NCBI GenBank assembly: GCA_035295125.1
Contig: DATGJP010000017.1
Span: 1 to 11,313 of the forward strand
From: JAICMB01 sp035295125
Lineage (GTDB): Bacteria > Acidobacteriota > Terriglobia > Bryobacterales > Bryobacteraceae
Reading direction: 5' to 3'
Length of the DNA stretch: 11,313 bases
Within the stretch, counting starts at the first letter, position 1. Each line of letters begins with the position of its first letter. Below are positions 6,155 to 11,313 of the stretch, piece after piece. The position numbers and the translations under genes are program-made. Below the pieces are notes generated by a model. The model was not told the origin of the DNA. It did no database searches and saw only the letters and a program-made list of their open reading frames with translations.

Positions 6155-7723
6155 TCAGTGCACCGCTCTGGTCGTACCGGCCCAGTACGGCGCACGCAAA
6201 GCCTTTCGGTCAATTTTCCCCGCCGGAGTCTTGGGAATCTCGGTCACAAAATTCACGGTCTTGGGCGCTTTCACGCCACCGAGCCTTTCCTTGCAGTGAG
6301 CGAGCACTTTTTCCTCGCTTAACGAGCTGCTTCCCCGACGAACGATCATCGCCTTCACCGCCTCTCCCCATTTCTCGTCCGGAACCCCGATGACAGCGCA
6401 TTCGTACACTTCGGGAAGAGACATGATGGCGGCCTCCACTTCCGCCGAGAACACGTTAAAACCCCCGGTAATGATCATGTCTTTCTTCCGGTCGGAGATA
6501 TAGAAGTAGCCGTCCTCGTCCCGATAACCGACATCGCCGGTGTGATGCCATCCGAACTTGTGAACGTCCTCTGTCGCTTGCGGCAGCTTGTGATAGCCCG
6601 GCGTCACCAGCGATCCACGCGCGACAATTTCTCCCGTCTGATTCGCTGGCAATAGTTGGCCGTTTTCATCCATGATGGCCAGCCGCACTCCATACGTGGC
6701 TTTCCCGCAACTACTCAGGCGTTCCGGATGGTCGCCCGCCGCCGCACTGGCCACGGTTTTTTGATCCAGCCAGGTCAAGAGCATGGGCGCCTCCGTTTGT
6801 CCGTAGGACTGGCAAACGCACGGTCCAAATACTTCCACGGCCTGCCGAAACCGGTCGGGCGAAACCGGCGAAGCAGCCAGGAGCAAAACCCGCAGACTGG
6901 AATAACTGAACTCACGCACGCGCGGATGGTCGAGCAAGGCGTACAGAGCTGTCGGCGGGAGGAACACGTGCGTGACTCGAAAGCGCTCGATGTTTTGCAG
7001 CACTTCCAAGGCATCGAATCGCGGCATGATCACGTTCGTGGCACCCAGAAAGAACATCGCAAAAGAGACGGGCCCCGCGGCGTGCGAGAGCGGCGCTGTG
7101 CTCAGACACACGGGATCGATCCCCTCGCAACGCCAATAGTGCCCCACCATCTCGGTAAACATTCCCCAGGGAGTCGAGGTGACGCGCACACCCTTTGCCG
7201 GACCCGTCGTGCCGCCTGTTGGAACGAGGCCGACCAGGCTGTCAGGATTTCCCACGGGATCTCCCCAGTCCGACTCCTCGGAGGGCTTTTGCCCGGCCAC
7301 GAGTTGATCCAGTGAAGGATCTGTCCCATTTGGACCGTCGATGCAAATCAGGTGCCGGAGAGAAGGAACAAGCTTGCGGATTTGCGCCACCTCTCCGGCG
7401 AAACCGCTGTGGTAAAACAGCCAGCGAACCTCCGCGTAATTCATGAACTCGACGTTGGCGTCAATCGCGTTGCGATAATTGATCGGGACCCACGCTCCAC
7501 CCGCGCGCATGAGCCCCAGCATGCAGATGAGGACGCGCGCGTCGTTCAACGAGTAGATTGCAACACGCTCCTCGGGATCGAGTCCCCTTGCGAGCATCGC
7601 GCGCGCCAGAACTTGCGTGGCCCGGCGCAACTCGGCGTAGCTGTAGCGGACGGCGCCGTCGACGAGCGCGATTCTCCCGGCATACTCTTCCGCCGCTTTG
7701 TCAAAATAATCGATCGCCCTCAT
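6155..7723 (-). CDS. AMP-forming acyl-CoA synthetase (ANL superfamily)
   Basis: Activates a carboxylic acid to its CoA thioester through an acyl-adenylate in the cytoplasm. 522 aa, the normal length for medium/long-chain or aromatic acid CoA ligases. Core motifs in order: VPTGGTTGPAKGV (167-179), the phosphate loop; SYGQTEAP (306-313), the A5 adenine site; HHTGDVGYRDEDGYFYISDR (393-412) with Asp397; the hinge DRKKD (411-415); and KTPAGKIDRKALR (498-510) with Lys503, which catalyses adenylation. The loop reads TGGTTGPAKG rather than TSGTTGxPKG, within known variation. The start is the ATG at 7723, 26 bp after the stop of the MetE-like gene; its ribosome binding site is weak, so translation may be coupled. 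It is the last gene of the minus-strand C1 operon. The acid is unknown; context suggests an aromatic or short branched acid formed upstream in the pathway. Confidence 0.93.
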   Translation of the reverse strand: MRAIDYFDKAAEEYAGRIALVDGAVRYSYAELRRATQVLARAMLARGLDPEERVAIYSLNDARVLICMLGLMRAGGAWVPINYRNAIDANVEFMNYAEVRWLFYHSGFAGEVAQIRKLVPSLRHLICIDGPNGTDPSLDQLVAGQKPSEESDWGDPVGNPDSLVGLVPTGGTTGPAKGVRVTSTPWGMFTEMVGHYWRCEGIDPVCLSTAPLSHAAGPVSFAMFFLGATNVIMPRFDALEVLQNIERFRVTHVFLPPTALYALLDHPRVREFSYSSLRVLLLAASPVSPDRFRQAVEVFGPCVCQSYGQTEAPMLLTWLDQKTVASAAAGDHPERLSSCGKATYGVRLAIMDENGQLLPANQTGEIVARGSLVTPGYHKLPQATEDVHKFGWHHTGDVGYRDEDGYFYISDRKKDMIITGGFNVFSAEVEAAIMSLPEVYECAVIGVPDEKWGEAVKAMIVRRGSSSLSEEKVLAHCKERLGGVKAPKTVNFVTEIPKTPAGKIDRKALRAPYWAGTTRAVH

Positions 7724-7749
7724 CGGCCAGCTCGAGTGTGAATACCTTC

Positions 7750-8889
7750 CTATTTAAGGGTGGTCTCAGGCCAGACTTCGTTTGCGATTTCCACGACCAG
7801 TTGCAGCTTTGCAAACTGCTGTTGTTCCGTCAGGCGGTTGCCTTCGCTCGAACTCGCAAATCCGCATTGGGGGCTAAGCGAGAGCTGGCCAAGATCGATA
7901 TATTGAGCAGCCTCTTCGATTCTGCGTTTCAACAGATCCCTGGATTCGAGTTGGGGAAGCTTACTCGAAACAAGTCCCAGGATGACCGTTTTGTGCTTCG
8001 GTACGAACCGCAACGGCTCAAACGTGCCGGCGCGCGCCGTTTCGTATTCCAGGAAGTAGGAGTCCACATCGATCTTGTTGAACAGGACATCGGCAATCGG
8101 ATCGTACCCGCCCTCCGTGAACCACCCGCTTTGATTATTGCCGCGGCACAGATGCATGGCCAAATGCAGGTCGGGCGGCCGGTTCGCGAAAGCGCGGTTG
8201 ATGATCTCCGGGTACAGTTCGTTCAGCAGATAATTCGGATCATCTCCGCGTGCTCTGACCATGCCCTGAAATTTTTCATTGCAGAGCGTGGCCATGGGGG
8301 GATCGTCCACCTGAAGGTACCGGCAACCAGCTTCATAGAGCGATCCCATTTCTTTCTGGTAGGCCTCCACAATATCGGACCAGAAGAGATCCATATCCGG
8401 ATACGCGGACTTTGGTATCGCAGCGCTGCCGGAGGTGAAGTGCAGAATGATGGGTGACGGTACGGTCACCTTCGGCGTCCTTTTGGTTACCGACCGAAGA
8501 AACCGGAAGTGATCGGCATAAATCGGCGCGCGCCAGCTCATCCTCGCTACAACCTGGGCCCATGGGACCGGGATCTTGCGTCCCTCGTGATCGACGAAAT
8601 AGGCAGCCGAACTTTCCATCCGCACTTCTACGCCGCCGAGTCCGCGCACGAAGAAGTCCGTGTAGAAATCTTCGCGGCGAAATTCCCCATCGGTAATGGA
8701 CCTCAGGCCGGCTTGCTCCTGCTGGGCGACAACTCTGCGAATTGCGGCGTCCTCAATCTGCCGCAGTTCTTCCGCGGTAATTTTTCCCTCAGCGCGCGCC
8801 TGGCGTGCCTGCTTGAGCTCCGCCGGTCTCAACAGGCTGCCGACGTGGTCTGCACGAAACGGCGGATTATGCGGGGCAACCGTCTTCAT
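7750..8889 (-). CDS. MetE C-terminal-like, cobalamin-independent methyltransferase
   Basis: A zinc-dependent methyltransferase of the methionine synthase II C-terminal family. It is 379 aa, the length of single-domain MetE-core proteins (compare Bacillus YxjG/YxjH); full MetE is about 750 with an extra N-terminal domain. The ATG at 8889 has GGAGG 5 nt upstream; a start at 8916 has none. DHVGSLLRP (14-22) is the typical opening. Probable zinc ligands are His246 and Cys248 (MHLCRGN), Glu281 (FLEYE) and Cys342 (SPQCGF). QVDDPPM (193-199) corresponds to the substrate-binding Asp segment (IDEP in MetE). Because the site is complete, an active thiol methyltransferase is likely. It lies between an amidohydrolase and an acyl-CoA ligase in an operon with THF-dependent C1 genes. 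It may therefore drain methyl groups from methyl-THF or act on a catabolic substrate, rather than serve general methionine synthesis. That role is inference. Confidence 0.88.
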   Translation of the reverse strand: MKTVAPHNPPFRADHVGSLLRPAELKQARQARAEGKITAEELRQIEDAAIRRVVAQQEQAGLRSITDGEFRREDFYTDFFVRGLGGVEVRMESSAAYFVDHEGRKIPVPWAQVVARMSWRAPIYADHFRFLRSVTKRTPKVTVPSPIILHFTSGSAAIPKSAYPDMDLFWSDIVEAYQKEMGSLYEAGCRYLQVDDPPMATLCNEKFQGMVRARGDDPNYLLNELYPEIINRAFANRPPDLHLAMHLCRGNNQSGWFTEGGYDPIADVLFNKIDVDSYFLEYETARAGTFEPLRFVPKHKTVILGLVSSKLPQLESRDLLKRRIEEAAQYIDLGQLSLSPQCGFASSSEGNRLTEQQQFAKLQLVVEIANEVWPETTLK

Positions 8890-8976
8890 CGAAGCCTCCG
8901 GTCCTGCATCCTGCACCTTCGACCCCGGACTGAATCCAATTTTCTATCCAACGCAAATCTTCTTACGAACCGGTTG
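8890..8976. other. 87-bp intergenic gap between the amidohydrolase and MetE-like genes
   Basis: The longest gap inside the right-hand operon. It holds the GGAGG ribosome binding site of the downstream gene and, on the minus strand, two copies of TTGGAT separated by 8 nt (around 8934-8955). I see no convincing promoter, terminator or hairpin. Confidence 0.5.
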
Positions 8977-9855
8977 TTACTTGGGTGGTGTCGTCCGCAA
9001 TCCCAATAACGTTGCGGCGTTATCCTTCAGAATGAGCGGCCGTACCTCGTCCCTGATATCAATCTTCTCGAAATCCGATAGCCACCGGTCCGGCGTAATT
9101 AAGGGATAGTCCGAACCGAACAGAACTTTCTTCTTCAAAAGCGTGTTCGCATACTGCACGAGGGTCGGAGAGAAATATTTGGGAGACCATCCGGAGAGAT
9201 CGATATACACCTGCGGCTTATGCAGGCAAATCGAAATTGCTTCGTCCTGCCAGGGAAACGACGGGTGCGCCATGATGATGGGCATGTCCGGAAAATCCAC
9301 CGCCACGTCGTCAATCGGCATCGGATTCCCATATTTCAGCCGGATGCCGCCCCCGCCGCGCATCCCCGTGCCGATTCCGCTGTGCCCCGTGTGAAAGATC
9401 ACCGGCAGGCGCGCTTCGGCAAACAGTTCATAAAGCGGATAGGCGATCCGTTCATTCGGAAAGAATTCCTGAATCGGCGGATGCAGCTTGAGCCCACGTA
9501 CCCTTCCGGCAGCCAGCAGCCGCCGGGCCTCCTCCACGCCTTCCTTGCCGCGGTGCGGGTTAATGCTGGCGAAAGCAATCGCGATGTCCGAATTCTCTTC
9601 CGCGAAGTCCGCGACGGCTTCATTGGAGACCTGCGGCCTGCCGCTCAAGGTTTCATCGACCGTGAACACCACGCAGCCAATCTTGCGCGAACGGTAGTAA
9701 TCGGCGAGAGCGCGCCGGTCATGCGATGCGCCGCTGTCGCCGAAATACTTCCGCGCGGCCCGGTCCGCGGCGGTGTCGTCGCCGCTATGTTCGATATGGA
9801 CGTGCACGTCGAGCGCGACAACCGAGTCGACGTCGATGGATCGAGGCTTGTTCAT
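8977..9855 (-). CDS. amidohydrolase family 2 (ACMSD-like) metal-dependent hydrolase or decarboxylase
   Basis: A TIM-barrel metalloenzyme of the ACMSD / amidohydrolase-2 group, which includes decarboxylases of aromatic acids (LigW, gamma-resorcylate decarboxylase) and lactonases. 292 aa, standard for the family. Metal and active-site motifs are DVHVH (16-20), KLHPP (123-127), FHTGHSG with His155, AHPSFPW with His197, and FGSDYP with Asp249. SGWSPKYF (221-228) and TPDRWLSDF (254-262) are strongly conserved-looking family segments. The ATG at 9855 follows GGGG at 5 nt and lies 17 bp after the purU stop, which indicates one transcript. An 87-bp gap follows before the MetE-like gene. The reaction cannot be fixed from sequence; a decarboxylase or hydrolase step on a methoxy-aromatic or related acid would fit its neighbours. 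Confidence 0.9.
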   Translation of the reverse strand: MNKPRSIDVDSVVALDVHVHIEHSGDDTAADRAARKYFGDSGASHDRRALADYYRSRKIGCVVFTVDETLSGRPQVSNEAVADFAEENSDIAIAFASINPHRGKEGVEEARRLLAAGRVRGLKLHPPIQEFFPNERIAYPLYELFAEARLPVIFHTGHSGIGTGMRGGGGIRLKYGNPMPIDDVAVDFPDMPIIMAHPSFPWQDEAISICLHKPQVYIDLSGWSPKYFSPTLVQYANTLLKKKVLFGSDYPLITPDRWLSDFEKIDIRDEVRPLILKDNAATLLGLRTTPPK

Positions 9856-9872
9856 CGCATCCCCGCATTAGG

Positions 9873-10730
9873 TCATTCACCGAATATCACAGTCTTGTTC
9901 TTGTACAAGAGGATTCTGTTTTCGACATGCCACCGGACGGCTCGCGAGAGCACCATTTTCTCAATGTCGCGGCCTTTGGCCACCAGATCCTCCAGAGTAT
10001 CGCGATGCGTGATTCGTTCGACGCCTTGTTCGATAATCGGCCCGTCATCGAGAACCTCAGTCACGTAGTGGGCGGTCGCGCCGATCAGCTTGACTCCGCG
10101 CTCATACGCCTGTCCGTGCGGCTTGCCGCCGACGAACGCAGGCAAGAACGAATGGTGAATGTTGATGATCTGTTGGGGATAGTGCGCGATGAATTCCGGC
10201 GACAATACCTGCATGTATCGCGCCAGCACAATCAATTCAATGTCGTTTTCTTTCAGGAGCACCAGCTCCTGATGTTCCGCCTCGGGCTTGTTCTCGCGTG
10301 TCACCGGAATGACGCAGTAAGGAATCCCGTAAAAATCCGCGTGCGGTCTGGCATCCTGGTGATTACTCACAATCAACGCAATCTCGCAGGCCAATTCGCC
10401 GCACCGGTGCCGGTAGAGCAAATCCACAAGGCAGTGGTCATGCCTGGAAACGAATATGGCCACGCGCGGCCGGCGGCTGGATTGGGCCAGTCGCCAATGC
10501 ATCGAAAACTGCTCCGCGATCGGGCCGAATTTCTCCGGAAATTCCTTCAAGTCCAATTGAAAGCCGTTGAGGTCCCATTCAATTCGCGCCAGGTAAAATC
10601 TTTCCTGGTCTGCCTGGTGTTGCTCGAAATGCAGAATGTTTCCGCCGCGCCGGTAGATGAAGTCGGCAATCGTGGCGTCCAGCCCCGCTCGATCAGGGCA
10701 TTGAATCAAGAGGATGGCGGAGTTCTTCAA
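9873..10730 (-). CDS. purU: formyltetrahydrofolate deformylase
   Basis: Hydrolyses 10-formyl-THF to formate and THF. 285 aa, matching E. coli PurU (280). An N-terminal ACT domain (about 4-80, opening with ILLIQCPDRAGL) is followed by a formyltransferase-fold domain. The latter carries the catalytic triad Asn190 and His192 (INIHHSFLPAF) and Asp228 (LDDGPII). YERGVKLIGATAHYV (209-223) is nearly as in E. coli. The start appears to be TTG at 10730, with GGGAG 7 nt upstream. No ATG exists in frame nearby, and an upstream extension would lack family similarity. The gene lies 58 bp after the GcvT/LigM-like gene and 17 bp before the amidohydrolase. Next to a THF-linked demethylase it probably regenerates free THF and disposes of C1 units as formate, rather than supplying purine synthesis. 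Confidence 0.95.
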   Translation of the reverse strand: MKNSAILLIQCPDRAGLDATIADFIYRRGGNILHFEQHQADQERFYLARIEWDLNGFQLDLKEFPEKFGPIAEQFSMHWRLAQSSRRPRVAIFVSRHDHCLVDLLYRHRCGELACEIALIVSNHQDARPHADFYGIPYCVIPVTRENKPEAEHQELVLLKENDIELIVLARYMQVLSPEFIAHYPQQIINIHHSFLPAFVGGKPHGQAYERGVKLIGATAHYVTEVLDDGPIIEQGVERITHRDTLEDLVAKGRDIEKMVLSRAVRWHVENRILLYKNKTVIFGE

Positions 10731-10788
10731 GCGCTTACTCCCGCGTTTGGCGCTTCCACGAGTGTTGAGGGCCGCTCCGAAAATCGGC

Positions 10789-11313
10789 TCATGACTGCGC
10801 GGAGCGCCAGCCGGGCGCGTAGGACGACCGCGCCACTTCCGAATAGGGACACGGGCTTACGATCGCCCGGATTTCGATCTGCACGTGGCGCTCGACCGTG
10901 GGTTTCAGCGACCCGCCCCCCTCCTCGCCCCACACGAACGTGACTTCGGTTCCTGGAGCCGCAAATTCGTTTTCGAGAATGGCGAGCGTCAGCATCCGGC
11001 CTTCGTTCGAACTGTAGCCGCACCATGTGGAAATGCCGATCCGCCTGCCGCCATGCAGGACTTTGTCGTACGGCAACGTGGAATAGACAGCCGACGGGAA
11101 ATCGAAATATTTGGCCCGGTGCGTTTTTTCGAACATCGTGGAAATCGCGCGTGTTACGACTTCGCTGTCTAAAGCAAGCGTCACTTTCTTCCGGTGCGGC
11201 TCCGACGCCATTTTCTCCAGGGCTTCACGGCCGATGAAGTCGTGATCGAACTTGACAACCGGTCCGTACCCAAGATCGTACGGGGTCAGATAGTAGTCCT
11301 CAATTCGATCCGA
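10789..11313 (-). CDS. GcvT-family THF-dependent aminomethyltransferase / O-demethylase (LigM/DesA/DmdA-like), C-terminal part
   Basis: The last 174 residues of a GcvT-family protein; the N-terminal folate-binding part lies beyond the right edge. The frame is open from the edge to the stop at 10789. The opening segment YYLTPYDLGYGPVVKFDHDFIG, then REALEK, resembles the THF-dependent aromatic O-demethylases LigM and DesA more than glycine-cleavage GcvT, as far as I can judge by eye. The C-terminal barrel domain follows (KKVTLALD, GISTWCGYSSNEGRMLTLAILEN, GTEVTFVWGE). Such enzymes move a methyl group from a methoxy-aromatic, DMSP or similar donor to THF. The gene heads the visible C1 operon and is followed by purU, which would process the folate product. 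Alternatives are a dimethylglycine/sarcosine-type demethylase domain or a DmdA-like enzyme. Confidence 0.85.
   Translation of the reverse strand, partial: SDRIEDYYLTPYDLGYGPVVKFDHDFIGREALEKMASEPHRKKVTLALDSEVVTRAISTMFEKTHRAKYFDFPSAVYSTLPYDKVLHGGRRIGISTWCGYSSNEGRMLTLAILENEFAAPGTEVTFVWGEEGGGSLKPTVERHVQIEIRAIVSPCPYSEVARSSYAPGWRSAQS

Noticed and set aside
7558..8457. Plus-strand open frame of 299 codons opposite the ligase and MetE-like genes
   Set aside because: Same reason: it is antisense to two real genes and shows no domain.
8941..8990. AACCGGTT palindrome and TTGGAT direct repeat in the 87-bp gap as regulatory sites
   Set aside because: Both are short and could occur by chance, with no promoter hexamers placed sensibly around them.
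9726..10943. Plus-strand open frame of 405 codons opposite purU and its neighbours
   Set aside because: It spans three well-supported minus-strand genes and their gaps, shows no motif, and has low-complexity Arg/Ser-rich ends.

Overview
The window is gene-dense, GC-rich bacterial DNA with almost no spacer. It holds eleven protein genes, two of them cut by the window ends, and no RNA genes, mobile elements or CRISPR arrays that I can see. The quinoprotein with an export signal points to a Gram-negative-type envelope. The mix of a PQQ alcohol dehydrogenase, a saccharopine-dehydrogenase-like reductase, stand-alone 2-oxoacid dehydrogenase E1 genes, and tetrahydrofolate (THF) C1 genes suggests an environmental heterotroph. 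Acidobacteriota or a similar soil/sediment lineage is possible, but this is a weak inference and no marker gene is present.

Layout. (A) Positions 1-3779, minus strand, form one apparent operon read right to left: a saccharopine-dehydrogenase-like Rossmann protein, a free-standing lipoyl-carrier protein that seems to start at an ATT codon, E1 alpha and E1 beta of a thiamine-diphosphate 2-oxoacid dehydrogenase, and an alpha/beta hydrolase cut by the left edge. No E2 acyltransferase core and no E3 gene are visible. (B) Positions 3780-3961 are a divergent control region with two near-identical palindromes (CAGTATACTG and CAGTACACTG), a sigma70-like promoter and a leader hairpin next to the ribosome binding site. 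(C) Positions 3962-6139, plus strand, encode a PQQ-dependent alcohol dehydrogenase with a C-terminal cytochrome c domain and an Asp-Tyr-Asp active-site motif associated with lanthanide use. (D) Positions 6155-11313, minus strand, form a second apparent operon read right to left: a GcvT/LigM-type THF methyltransferase or O-demethylase (cut by the right edge), formyl-THF deformylase PurU, an ACMSD-like amidohydrolase, a MetE-core methyltransferase and an AMP-forming acyl-CoA synthetase.

How the genes may work together (inference). Block D fits catabolism of a methylated, perhaps methoxy-aromatic, acid. The GcvT-like enzyme would move a methyl group to THF, PurU would release C1 units as formate and regenerate THF, the MetE-like protein would dispose of methyl groups, the amidohydrolase would decarboxylate or hydrolyse an intermediate, and the ligase would activate an acid as its CoA thioester. 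Blocks B and C add periplasmic alcohol oxidation, apparently co-regulated with block A, in which a 2-oxo compound would be oxidatively cleaved onto the small lipoyl carrier. The most unusual points are the split lipoyl/E1 system with the ATT start, the predicted lanthanide-type quinohaemoprotein, and the paired operators.
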